The notes: a model not told the origin generated them from the letters alone. A DNA stretch of 64,000 nucleotides from Adiantum capillus-veneris (GCA_014529385.2 CM043944.1:70518895-70582894), one strand, 5' to 3'. Counted from the stretch's first letter, positions 21,928 through 32,515 are shown. A program made the numbers and translations.

Positions 21928-22160
21928 TATTGGAATTAGGGTTGCAGAGAAATGCACACATCTTGGAGAAGACAAAGGAAGCTCAAGACACGCAATAGAG
22001 AGTGTGTTGCTTAGTGTGCAATGGAAAGATAGATAGCCCTAGAGTGATGGGAAAAAATGCCCCGGCGGTCCTAGTGTGCTCACAACGCATAACTTCACCA
22101 AGAGACGAGGTCGTGTAGGAAGCTGTTTGAATAGCTCTAAAAGGCGTGTATATGGTAACA
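21928..22160 (-). repeat. Copia B 5' LTR
   Basis: It matches the other two family LTRs at both ends but lacks about 45 bp around the TATA-like region and has an unrelated stretch of about 55 bp (22088-22143) in place of the usual CACATCACTACCACAT segment. The terminal CA has become TA. Confidence 0.85.
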
Positions 22161-22218
22161 TGCACTAGGGGATAGTCGAGTTGCACACCATGACAACGTC
22201 ACTCGGGCCGTGAAAGTA
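22161..22218 (+). CDS. 3' part of the unknown exon split by Copia B
   Basis: It begins with the TSD copy TGCAC. In frame with 16578-16767 it reads LGDSRVAHHDNVTRAVKV and stops at a splice-donor consensus GTATGT (22219-22224), phase 0. A candidate last exon follows after a short C-rich intron. Confidence 0.4.
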
Positions 22219-22237
22219 GTATGTGGAGATGCTATTG

Positions 22238-22264
22238 CCCCCCCCCCCCCCCCCCCCCCCCCCC
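22238..22264. repeat. Poly-C tract, 27 bases
   Basis: Uninterrupted run of C. It immediately precedes AACTAG and could act as the pyrimidine tract of a plus-strand acceptor. Its length may be affected by sequencing error. Confidence 0.85.
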
Positions 22265-22270
22265 AACTAG

Positions 22271-22372
22271 TCGGCAAAGGTGGCTCCAATGGATGAATTT
22301 GCTATGTCACCTGCTTCCGATGTTCTAGGGGGTGAAAAAATGACTAGCAACAAAGTACCAACCTACGAATAA
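22271..22372 (+). CDS. Possible last exon of the unknown plus-strand gene
   Basis: After the acceptor-like CCCCAACTAG the frame is open for 33 codons to TAA (SAKVAPMDEFAMSPASDVLG... ending VPTYE). Its phase (0) agrees with the donor at 22219. The implied intron is only 52 nt, short for a plant. Function unknown. Confidence 0.35.
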   Translation, partial: SAKVAPMDEFAMSPASDVLGGEKMTSNKVPTYE

Positions 22373-22422
22373 CATTAACAAGTAGATATTTTGAAATGTG
22401 AAGACAAAGATACTGATCAATT

Positions 22423-22900
22423 TTAGAACAAAAAACAACATATCCCCTCTACATAGTCGTGAACAATCATGCAACTAGACTCCGACATCCTCAACAGCTG
22501 GAAATGAGCTCCCTCTACCTTTGAAGTGACAATGGATAGTTCTTTTGCACGACATGTCACCACAACCATGCCATCAACCAAAACAAACTCTGTTGCGAGA
22601 AGGAATTCCATAAAGGAACTCCACCCGTGCTAGCTTCATGTGGCATAGTGTGTAAGGGAAAGCCATGTACATCAAATGTATGCCACCCAATCTCAAGTTG
22701 GGGTTCATCAGCCTTGTTTCTGCTAAAGAGCCCAAGAATCTACGTAGTGACTGCATGAAATTGCGTGGAATCTTTTTTAGCACTAAAATTGTGGACATAA
22801 ATATGAAGGCAAAATAGTGTGGGCTACGTGTCATTGCACAACACATCTGGAATACCTTTTGCCAAGCACTTGACACTAGCATGCACTGCAAGGTAACGTG
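22423..22900 (-). other. Protein-like minus-strand segment, unknown
   Basis: Different minus-strand frames contain protein-like stretches. One begins at an acceptor-like CTACGTAG near 22742 and includes NKADEPQLEIGWHTFDVHGF and LHTMPHEASTGGVPLWNSF. Another, 22423-22611, reads MEFLLATEFVLVDGMVVVTC. They may be degenerate exons belonging with the 23.1-25.6 kb locus, whose end at 23099 they follow, or a separate relic. I recognise no family. Confidence 0.3.
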
Positions 22901-23098
22901 GCTCTACATGCATATTTGTATGCTGAACATCAGATCAAATATATCTTGCATGCAATGCTAAAGAGAACAACACAACATTAACCATTTTCACGTAGCTGGA
23001 GGGTTTTCTCAGACCACTTTGGCCATGTCCGATAGGTCCTCTGTACCCCTATCTTGTGATGGTGAACATGGAGGTGACTCCTAGGTGTCCCCTACTGG
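22901..23098. other. Short unassigned gap
   Basis: No feature seen between the two minus-strand segments. Confidence 0.4.
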
Positions 23099-23671
23099 TC
23101 ACGGAGTGAAGGAAAGTATTGGTACACTATGGATCATAGCGCGAAGGCTCTGAGCACTATCACTGAGCTCTATAGAATACTCCTCAACCACATGCCCGCT
23201 CTCACTATCACTGGAGGCAACAACTGTCTTCCTTCTCTTCCCACGTTGCCGGCCAGCCATGGGTGCTTGCGGGGCTGATGTGGAGCCAATCTTTGTGTCT
23301 TTCTTTGAGGCCGGCTTCTTTGTTGTGTTTGGAGAGAGTGCATCCTCTATCACAATGGCTTTCTTCCGTGATGCAGCGTGCTCCACTATTAATAAAAAAT
23401 GAAGGTTATTGTGCACATGTCGTATTGCATGGCAAAGGCAAAATCTACATAGTATGATACCTATATAAAGTGCTTCCTCTTCAGGTGGGTACTCCTTGTC
23501 CGGGTAATCTAGCCACCAAGGACACTTGAGCCATGCTCCCTTTGGTCCCAAGTCATCTATCCACGTGTCTGGATATAAGCTCTTCTTCTCTCTCTTTGAC
23601 CTGCATGATGCATCACCGGGGTGCTTGGGGATAGGGAGGACTAGAGCATCTCTCCACCATCTACAAGACAA
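23099..23671 (-). CDS. Last exons of the unknown gene, NLS-like C-terminus
   Basis: Exon 23461-23671 carries RWWRDALVLPIPKHPGDA and LGPKGAWLKCPWWLDYPD; exon 23099-23385 carries ASRKKAIVIEDALSPNTTKK and GRQRGKRRKTVVASSDSES. The intron (23386-23460, 75 nt) preserves frame and has consensus ends. Clusters of Lys/Arg followed by an acidic serine stretch resemble a nuclear localisation signal, suggesting a nuclear protein. This is inference only. Confidence 0.45.
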   Translation of the reverse strand: MSCRWWRDALVLPIPKHPGDASCRSKREKKSLYPDTWIDDLGPKGAWLKCPWWLDYPDKEYPPEEEALYIGIILCRFCLCHAIRHVHNNLHFLLIVEHAASRKKAIVIEDALSPNTTKKPASKKDTKIGSTSAPQAPMAGRQRGKRRKTVVASSDSESGHVVEEYSIELSDSAQSLRAMIHSVPILSFTP

Positions 23672-25186
23672 AAAATAATGGTTTGTGCCAGCGTGACAAG
23701 ATTAGTGTAACCTACAAAACATACGTAATGTGTGAAGCAAAGATGTCCAACATGTACAACATGCGTCATGTCGTGCAAGCAAAGTGCACTCCACTTCTTG
23801 AAGGCTTTGTCAAAGTGATTCCATTTGTATTTCTACAATGTGTGTGCGAGTGTGCAACCATGCCTCCCTTCAGCCTTCTCGTGTTGAATGGCAATGTGTT
23901 GATTCACCCTCCATTTTCTCGGCCATCTCAAGAACTCCCCTGCAGCAAATAATAGGACACAAGTTAGATCACCATCAAATTGATTCGAGGACATAATCAC
24001 TTGATCCACCTTTCCAATTGCTACCAATACACGTGTTAGCGAAGCCACTGGATCCATGCCTTCTCCATCGACCCTATGCCATTCTCCTTCAAGGTTGCAT
24101 CACCACCTTGGAGCAAGTCAATTAAGCGGCACTTCCTAGCATAGGAAAAGGGAGTCTTCTTTTTCATTGCGACATAATCAAAAGAGAAAGATGTCAAAAG
24201 ACATAAAAAACATTTACTTACTCTTTTGGGCTAATGTGTGCACGAGCAACCTCTGCCACTCTAGAGGGTGTCATTTTGGTGGTCTTCTCGCCCCAGTCAA
24301 TAAATGATATACATTTTTGAAAAAAAACATTGCCATTTTCTTGATTTGCAATTGTTGCTATCTCAAGCCCTTTGCACGTGAAATATTGCTCTGTTTGAGA
24401 TAGCACAAAAAAAAAAACTTTGCTCGTATGCGTCAGGTGCCAAGCCATAGTCGAAGCTCCCTTTCGATGGCAACCCTTCAGTTTTACTATATACATAGCA
24501 TCAAACTCTTCCTATCATTTGCCAAGCACACAATCAAAACATATATAATAAGAATTCAAAATCAAAACATATTCTTATTTAGCATTGCTTTCAAGTATAC
24601 CTTCCAAATGAGTTGAGCAAGGACAACCATTGGAAATTTTAGCCACTTTGATTTGTTTGGACCCCTAAAATTCAAAGCCCTCTCTGCTGCCAAACGCGCT
24701 CTTTCTGGAAATTTTTGTAGGAGTGAAGTTGGGTCCACCAACCCTAGATCTCTCATCATGAATATATCATGCACAGTGCTCTGAGAAAATGAAACCCGTG
24801 TGGCCCTGTTTTAACACTCAAATGTAATACACATTGTCAAAAACAATAAGATGCATTTACATTTGTTAAAAAATAGTTGGATTTACCTGTTTATCATTCC
24901 CAAAACCAATAGAAACTCCGATGTTCTCATGGGGTTGAAAATCGACAAGCACGCCCTCCACCGTTGGTGCCTTCTCAATTGGGATGTCATTCTCGTTCAT
25001 CCACCACATCCATGCCTTCAATCTGTGATTTCTATCCCAAACCACAAAGTACCTCTCGACCATGTGACTAAGCTCGGAGATTAAATGAAGCTCCTCGTCC
25101 AAGTCATATGACATTGCAAGATCTCTCGAAGTGTGACCATGAAAAGAGAATTACTTATGATCATCCACAAGAATCCGCTCACTTAC

Positions 25187-25618
25187 AATAAATCTTGCCA
25201 TGGTTGGTTGGTAGCTTTTATTTGCAACGAAGAGTTGCAAATCCACCACATGGTCATCATTCGTGCGGATGGTGGGGTTCGAAAGAAGTAGCCATAGAGG
25301 TAAGTGCATACGTTTGCCATCATAGGAAGCTCTATGAGCATCCACCCAACCCAAAGAAATATGCTTGTCCACTACATTTCCAAACGCTTCATTTCCTATG
25401 TCTTCTGTCGTGGTAGCATTTTCCACAGGATGGTTCAATTCTCCACTTGATTGCGTTGTTCCACCCAAACCGGTTACGATGGGCACAATCCAATCTAGAG
25501 AGCTTAAGGCTTGAGATTGTTTGCTCTCTTGAGTGCATCGCGGGGGGACTTCTTGCGATGTAGTAACATAAACTTCATCCAGGGCACCATTGTTTTTTGA
25601 TTGATTTCTTGTGCTCAT
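25187..25618 (-). CDS. First exon of the unknown gene
   Basis: Begins MSTRNQSKNNGALDEVYVTT and ends TMARFI before a perfect donor GTAAGTGAG. The first 70 residues are Ser/Thr/Gln-rich and probably disordered. The second half is more structured (GKRMHLPLWLLLSNPTI, HVVDLQLFVANKSY). If unspliced, the frame runs on to a TAA at 25151 and resumes in the same frame after it. Confidence 0.5.
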
Positions 25619-25894
25619 AGTTTAGCTAAAGAAATAGAGAAAATAGATAAAGGTATGGCTTATGAGAAATTGAAGTTAAGAGCTTGAGAGAAAGAAAGTG
25701 GGATCAAAAGAAAGCTTTAAAGAGAAATTAGTGTAAGATAATGAAGTAGAGATGAAGAGAAATAAATAACTTGAAATAAGAAGATATGAGGAGCTAAGAG
25801 CTTGAGAATGATATGCAAAAGAGTTGTTAGAAGCTCTTTATATAGTTTTCAAAATAAAAAATTATCATTTTTTATTTTAAAAAAAATATTTGGG

Positions 25895-26130
25895 ATGTGT
25901 GTGTGTGTGTATGTGTGGGAGGTGGGTGCGTGTGTGTGTGTGGTGGATGCGCGGTGTGTGTGTGTGGTGGATACGTGTCTGTTTGTGTGTGTGTGTGTAT
26001 GGTATGCGTGTCCACACAAACACATGCACACCTGCGTGGGAGATGTGTGTGTGTGTGTGTGTGACAGACAGCACACACGCATGCTAGCGCGTGAGTGTAT
26101 GTGTGATCGCACATACTAGAGCGCGCGTGT
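25895..26130. repeat. Imperfect (GT)n-rich region
   Basis: Interrupted GTGTGTGTG runs on the plus strand with GGTGGATGCG-type interruptions. Reading frames here on both strands are low-complexity artefacts. Confidence 0.85.
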
Positions 26131-26159
26131 GTGTGTCAAATTTGTGTGTTTGTGGAAGG

Positions 26160-26430
26160 GGGCATGCGAGGGCCACATGCTACCACACGATGGCGTGTGT
26201 CTCCACATGGCCCCATGGCGTGTGTCCACACGTGTGTCTCTGAGGGCCACACGCTTCCACGCATTACCCAATAACAGACCACGTGGCCACGGAGCGGCCA
26301 CATGGATCCCCTCATGGCCACGTGGTTTGCCAGGTGTAACGTTGATAGGCGACGATACACGTGGCATGTCACGTGACCATCGCGCTGCCACATGGGCGGT
26401 GCGGTAGCCATGTGGCATGCCACGTTAGGG
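26160..26430. other. Dense cluster of CACGTG/CACATG-like hexamers
   Basis: Some 270 bp contain many variants of GCCACRTGGC, including CCACGTGG near 26280 and again near 26320, and CCACATGG and CCATGTGG several times. These are G-box/E-box-type palindromes. No coding frame that I trust overlaps them. Function unknown. Confidence 0.5.
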
Positions 26431-26666
26431 ATGCGATGCCTCTCGATGGGAAGCTCATGATGTTATGCATTATATGAAAAACAATGAGAAAGACTTCGTT
26501 TTCCAACATGAGAAAAATTCTAAATATTCTTGTGTGAGGCTATTGGGATATGAAGAGGCAAGAGAGGAGCATCAGCCAATAAGCTTTGCCTATAGGCTTT
26601 CATGCCTCTTCTTAGCTCTCTCGCACTCTCTTGTCCAGCTATATCTCCATTGCTCAGGAGACTATC

Positions 26667-26701
<35 letters not shown>

Positions 26702-27043
26702 CCCATCCATGTCGCCTTCAGTTGCTAAGAGCCTAGCATCTCCCTTCTCTCACCTAGCAGCACATCGCCTTCTACTGAGAGCATGTCGTCTCCCTTTCCT
26801 CATCTACCGAGAGTCGATCACCAAAAGTTCAAAGTGAGGATGTGCAGGGAGAAACACGATCGTCCTCAATGATGAAAGAATCCCAAGTGGCTTTCTCAAT
26901 TTGAAGCAGTAATAGAGGAACCGACCACAGTCAGTTATGCAAATGTGGGGGATGGTTAAGGCACCCCCAACGAAACTGTAGCAGTCACCTCCAACTTCGC
27001 CAAAATGTAACTACAAAATTGCCCTTAAATCGCCAAAATGTAA

Positions 27044-27044
<1 letters not shown>
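26431..27044. other. Unassigned region with (CT)n
   Basis: Contains a CT microsatellite at 26671-26699. I see no gene. Confidence 0.5.

Positions 27045-27109
<65 letters not shown>
27045..27109. repeat. (CA)n microsatellite
   Basis: About 32 CA units, uninterrupted. Confidence 0.95.
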
Positions 27110-27110
<1 letters not shown>

Positions 27111-27766
27111 GGCATTGAAGTAACACGCTAATGTTTGTGACGGTCGTATTGTGGTTGAACTAGTTTGTCTTGATTGCTTCACTGTGTATATGGTAAGAAG
27201 TAAAAAAGTGATAGTGGGTTGGATCTTACTGTATTGCATAGCTTGTGATGATGACTCCATAGCATATCTCCTCGAAGCTTTCGTCAAAAGCTCTATGACC
27301 TCACATCACAAATGAGATTTGACATTAAAAGATGTATGGAGGTATATTTACACATTATAATAAAGATGGAGAGAGATGCATTTCGTGCATTGCGATGCTT
27401 GTGCAAAAAAAAAAACCCCATACATATGTATGGTGTGAAGTTGGCACCGTTCTCCACATTTATAATAATACCGTAGGAAACGTGTCCTTCCCTAGCCACT
27501 TTTATCTCGTCCAATGTTGAAGGGGGACTTATGCTTCTTCTCCAATGTTGAAGGGACTTTTTAATTGTAGAAATACTACAGCTGTACAAGAAAGAACTCA
27601 TTACCGATGTTTTATAAAGACGTGTCATTCCACATTGCCATGTCATGATGTATTATTCATGTGCCCCTTTGTTGGGCAGAACAAAAATTCTTCAATCCTT
27701 ATCAATAAAAGTAATTTGAATTCATTCCTTTAATGTGTATATGATGTAATCTAAGTACTTTTGAGA
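27110..27766. other. Unassigned region
   Basis: No recognisable gene. Short frames on both strands lack motifs or splice support. Confidence 0.4.
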
Positions 27767-27976
27767 TCATATAGAGAAAATCAAATATGGAATATAATTG
27801 TACCTTTGGTATTGGTCGTCTGCATCGAAGCGCAATCTGACTTTCCTTACATTGTTCCACCACCTTCCCATTAGTATACGTTCTATCATCGCCATCTCTT
27901 CCATGACTTTTGCCAACATGTCGACCGTCACATTCACTTTTGCTATCATACCTACCATTACTTTGGGGCATTCCAT
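27767..27976 (-). other. Possible exon, unknown
   Basis: An open minus-strand frame reads MLAKVMEEMAMIERILMGRW then WNNVRKVRLRFDADDQYQ, followed by a donor-like AAAG|GTACAA. It lies just downstream of a PPR relic on the same strand. The text is protein-like but I do not recognise it. Confidence 0.25.
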
Positions 27977-28290
27977 GTGGCATACATATCAATCAAAACA
28001 CGGCCAATCACAACATCTTTCTCCAAGAGCCCTTACTTTGCATTTGCTGAAAGCAGCCTAGAGGTTTTTGGTGCTGCATTGTGGAGAAAATCCTGCAATC
28101 AGGAGTGAGGCCAACGCTTCGTATTTGCTGAAAACAGACTAGATCTTTCTGACATGCTCCTATGGGGCAAATCTGCAGCAATCAATGCATTCCAACTCCG
28201 GACGGGAAGCTTTTCAAGAAGTTTTGGTGCTCTCTGAGGTGCGTCACATTTAGCAAACATGTCAACCAAGGCATTGCCAAGCACGACATC
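27960..28290 (-). pseudogene. PPR gene relic 1
   Basis: Minus-strand translation gives VLGNALVDMFAKCDAPQRAP and LEKLPVRSWNALIAADL, followed in other frames by LLEKDVVIGRVLIDMYA. These are PLS-type pentatricopeptide repeats, which bind RNA in organelles. Only about two motifs remain, with stops and frame changes, so it is a fragment of a larger gene. Confidence 0.75.
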
Positions 28291-28338
28291 TTCTTTAACA
28301 ACCCCTAATTAACAATATCAACATGAATTTTTAGTGTT

Positions 28339-28642
28339 GTGACATGGCCCACCAAGGATAGGCAAGGCTCTGACTGTGGAGACTCTAGTGGAGAGTCTGC
28401 AATGTGTGGTGTGGTCCATAAGCGCCTGGAGCTGGGAAAGGAAGCAGATGAGGTGGAAGCAAGGCTCATCCAAATAATGGAAATCGCGTACAATTGGCAT
28501 ACAATTCTTCTATTGGATGAGGCAGATGCATACTTGCAGAGGAGGGACCTACAGACTGGAGTGTTTCTCTGGGTGTTCAAGTATCATTGCGGAGTCATGT
28601 TCCTCACTACCAATGGGGACGGTTATGGAGTGAGCTCAACGG
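28339..28642 (+). pseudogene. AAA+ ATPase fragment with Walker B motif
   Basis: A 101-codon frame contains ADEVEARLIQIMEIAYNWHT, ILLLDEADAYLQRRDLQ and HCGVMFLTTNGDG. ILLLDEAD is a Walker B motif and LTTN the sensor-1 region of AAA+ ATPases. The closest wording I remember is a class of large AAA proteins common in fungi (VFLRVLEY, GIMFLTTNR). Walker A and the rest of the domain are absent. The frame runs into a T-rich tract. It looks like a captured or decayed fragment. Confidence 0.6.
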
Positions 28643-29500
<858 letters not shown>

Positions 29501-29847
29501 CGACCCTCCCTCTCCCTCTCTCCCTTCGATGTGAGACAGGATGTTTGGACAATGGAGAAGAATCAATTTGATTGTGCACTTTTTATGCTCACTGCAAGTT
29601 TGAGAGTCTGAGTACCACACACTACTAGAGTGCTCAGCTTTTGGTCACATCCAAACTTGCTTCCCTCACATTTTTAGCCATGACTTAGACCTATACACTT
29701 TCCTCTCCCATCCACAGTATGGGCTCTCCATTGTGACTCTCATCACCACAATTTTGGAGCATCGAGTATCACTCATTAGGCACACACATACTACATCACA
29801 TGTAACATTGGTCCCATAGGTCATATTTGACCTCCGATGACGATAAT

Positions 29848-29900
<53 letters not shown>

Positions 29901-30488
29901 GGTGATGAGTCTGATGATTGAGTCAAATCATGCCTTGAGCTTGTTAATGCAAGCTTTGAGATTTCGATTCTCTTCCATGACACAATTGAGGGCCGTTTGA
30001 TGGTGTTCAATGAGCCAAGCTTGCTTCCAGCTGCAAGGACAACCACAAAGCTGGATCGTGTCCTCACAAGGTTTTGGGGTTGTAGTTTTCTCTTTGCTTG
30101 TCATATCGCCCACGATGGGACTGGGTTCACTTGTAGCGTAGGAACACCGGCTAAAGTGTGTGTGTAGACTAGTGTAAACCTAAAAGATAATGTATGTGGT
30201 GGCCACGTTGGCTAGGTCAAGTGTGAGGCACAAAAGGAGGCACATTGAGGTTGAGCAAGGCTGAGCAGCAGGACTGAACTACAATGCTCAATTGTGAGGC
30301 TGAGCAAGGTAGAGCAGTGAGGCGCTAGGAGGTAGAATTGCAAGAGTGTACTACAAGGCCGAGCAAGACGAGCAAAGAGTGAATGCATGTGGGCTTGCAA
30401 CAGACACAACTAAGATCTAACGCCACCCCAGAAGGCAGCCCTTCATGCTTGAGGGAGGCCAACGATGGAGAGGAGGGTGCTTGCTAGG

Positions 30489-30490
<2 letters not shown>
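29501..30490. other. Unassigned region with (CT)n and GCTGAGCAAGG repeats
   Basis: A (CT)n tract lies at 29851-29897. From 30235 to 30370 the phrase GAGCAAG recurs about five times, for instance GTTGAGCAAGGCTGAGCAGC. No gene recognised. Confidence 0.5.

Positions 30491-30538
<48 letters not shown>
30491..30538. repeat. (AG)n microsatellite abutting element D
   Basis: About 24 AG units directly joined to the first bases of the 5' LTR. The 3' flank (39383 onward) is also GA-rich. Confidence 0.95.
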
Positions 30539-30541
<3 letters not shown>

Positions 30542-32127
30542 TAATAATCAATATCTAATTCTCCTAAATGATTTTCTCATATTAAACTGATCATTTAATG
30601 TGGGGAGGTACCAGGGGAGAAAAAGCTAGAATATTGGTTAAGCTAGTAGACCGGCCACAGTAGGGATCCAAAGGAGGGAAAATAGGGATCAAAAGGGGGG
30701 GCCATCTGCAAAAGAGCCATGTGCAACAATGGGCTAAAAAGACCCTAAGGTTCAGCCCATTAAGACTTCCAAAATGCTAAGGTTCCAAAATTCAAAGGTT
30801 GTGTCCAAAGGTCAACCCTAGGGAAAATTGGATGCTTAGTGTGTGTACAAAAGACTTCTTCAAAGCCTACAAAGGAGGGGGCGAGCCCATTTAGTAGGGG
30901 ATGAGAGAGAAAGCCACACACACACACACAGAGGCTCCCTTTACACAAAGGGAATTAGGGACACATGTCAGCTCCCTAGGCCAGATGCCCACAAGGTGTG
31001 CCCAATTCCTATTGGAAGACCCTTGAAGTGGACCAATGAGAATTAATCTAGAGTAAATCTAGTTTAATTAATTCAAAAACATTTAATAAAAGAAACCAAT
31101 GAGAATTAAGTCTCCTAGAAGACTATTGGGCAGTCTCCCAAGGGGCCCAATGAGCATTCAGGAGCCCAATGGCTTGCCTGATTCCTATTGGCCAGGAGGC
31201 AAAGGGGTCCAATGAGAGTTTAGTTTAATTATTTAATTACCTAAAGCTCTCACAAAAGGGGAAAGGGGGACACATGTCAGAAGGCTATCACTTATGCTGC
31301 TTAATACCCATTGGCTTGACTTGGGGAGGTCCAATGAGGCAAAAGCCAGACCAATTTAGCAGGAAGGGCTCGCCCAAGAGAGAGAGGGGGCTGATTTTTG
31401 CTTGGCATTGACACACACACACTCACACTTGACCATGTGTGAAGAAAGAATACTCTATCTCCTCCCAAGCTTTAATGGAGAGCTCATCACCTACTCCAAG
31501 CTTGTGAGATAGAAGCTTACATCAACACTCTCTTGGCATGTGGATGCAAATCCAACCAAGAGACAAGCTTCAATGCATGCTCATCTTCTCTACCAAGCTA
31601 ATTACTAAGCTAAGCTATGCTAATATGAGTGATTATGTGAGGAGATGTACATCTTTCTCGTAAGATACTCCTTCTTCCTCTCAATCTACTCTCATACCCT
31701 GCTAGCTCTCACCATCTTCGAAGGTGTGTGAGGTCTTGGGTCTGAGAACGGGGATAATTCAAGTTGTGTTTGATTAAGTGTTTTGCTTAGTGCATGAAGC
31801 TTCCATCTTCATTGCACTAGCTAGTCTTGAAGGAACACAAAGAATTGTATTGTACAATGTCTCTCTTGATGGGAGAAACCATAATACAAAGCCTTTTGGA
31901 GGGGGGACCGGCTCCATGCAAATCCGGTCCTCAACTGTTGTCAATAGCTTAATTTCTCTCTCTTTTGAAAGTATTGTTGATGCTATCTAACTAGGTGTTA
32001 TTCTTTTTGTTGCTCTCTCCACCCAAGCACTCTTGTAATTCTCATTAGGAATCTATTCTAATGAAATGCCCACTATGTTCATGCTAATTTCCGCTACACA
32101 TAAGTTATTAGGCCATTAAATGTTACA
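30539..32127 (+). repeat. Element D 5' LTR
   Basis: Matches 37788-39381 along its length and ends ATTAAATGTTACA. A (CA)n stretch differs in length between the copies. It contains a run of CCAAT/ATTGG motifs at 30998-31353. A 70-codon frame repeated in both LTRs is not judged to be a gene. Confidence 0.93.
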
Positions 32128-32515
32128 TTGGTATTCTCTTTTCTTGCTCAAGAAGGGAGGTCCTCAAGCTAGCTACAAATGGTTGGTATTATTAATTGCC
32201 TGTGAGTAAGTAGAATAGGGATTTTTCAGCCTTGCAGTGCGTCTGCCTTTGTGCAGTTAACGGGGCATCACCGTCGAGAGCTATGGTCTTAATAGTGGAG
32301 TCCTACGGGGCTTGCCTACGGCTTAACCACTATTGAGCTATTAGAAGCTTGACAGGAGTCGGTGTTGTTTTGGTGTCGAAAGACCCTCTCTTCTATTCCT
32401 TGCAATTAATGGTATTCGAGCCGCGGGTACAGTAGCTTGAGTGCTTTTTCTAAAGGGGTAAAGAGGAGTAGCAACTAGGGCTTGAAGTGCCAAAGTACAC
32501 CTAAAAGTTGTTAGA
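32128..32515 (+). other. Element D leader and possible primer-binding sites
   Basis: TTGGTATTCTC directly follows the LTR and matches only the first bases of the usual TGGTATCAGAGC site. A second similar string, ATGGTATTCGAGCC, lies at 32409-32422. Either may be a decayed primer-binding site for initiator tRNA-Met. Confidence 0.4.

Larger units (their letters stand above)
16768..22160 (-). mobile_element. Ty1/Copia retrotransposon B, full length but inactive
   Basis: LTRs at 16768-16988 and 21928-22160 flank a primer-binding site (21914-21925), gag, protease, integrase, reverse transcriptase and RNase H in Copia order on the minus strand, and a polypurine tract (16989-17000). A perfect TSD, TGCAC, lies at 16763-16767 and 22161-22165. 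Stops, frameshifts, a mutated RT active site and a fold-back insertion at 18.7-19.1 kb show that this copy is dead. Its LTRs differ by large indels. Confidence 0.93.
23099..25618 (-). pseudogene. Broken multi-exon gene of unknown family
   Basis: Starts at the ATG at 25618. Supported exons: 25187-25618 (144 codons, donor GTAAGT), about 25122-24887 (donor GTAAAT), 24780-24601 (60 codons, phase 0 at both ends, donor GTATAC), 24511-24222 (donor GTAAGT), and, near the 3' end, 23671-23461 and 23385-23099 around a 75-nt intron with GTATCA...TAATAG ends. Introns of 106 and 89 nt separate the second, third and fourth exons. Breaks: an in-frame TAA between the first two exons, a likely 1-nt shift near 24465 and a TAG near 23835. 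Trp-rich pieces (WLKCPWWLDYPDKEYPPEEE) and a basic C-terminus (RQRGKRRKTV) stand out. No family recognised; it could be a host gene or part of a DNA transposon. Confidence 0.5.

Noticed and set aside
25849-26119. Several overlapping 65-105 residue frames rich in Cys/Val or His/Thr
   Set aside because: They translate a GT-rich repeat and have no independent support.
26116-26423. His/Trp-rich frames on both strands
   Set aside because: They come from the CACGTG-like motif array; three overlapping frames on two strands cannot all be real, and none has a motif.
31778-31990. A 70-residue frame conserved in both D LTRs (also 39032-39244)
   Set aside because: The two LTRs are near-identical copies of each other, so conservation says nothing; no domain is seen and the frame lies in an LTR.
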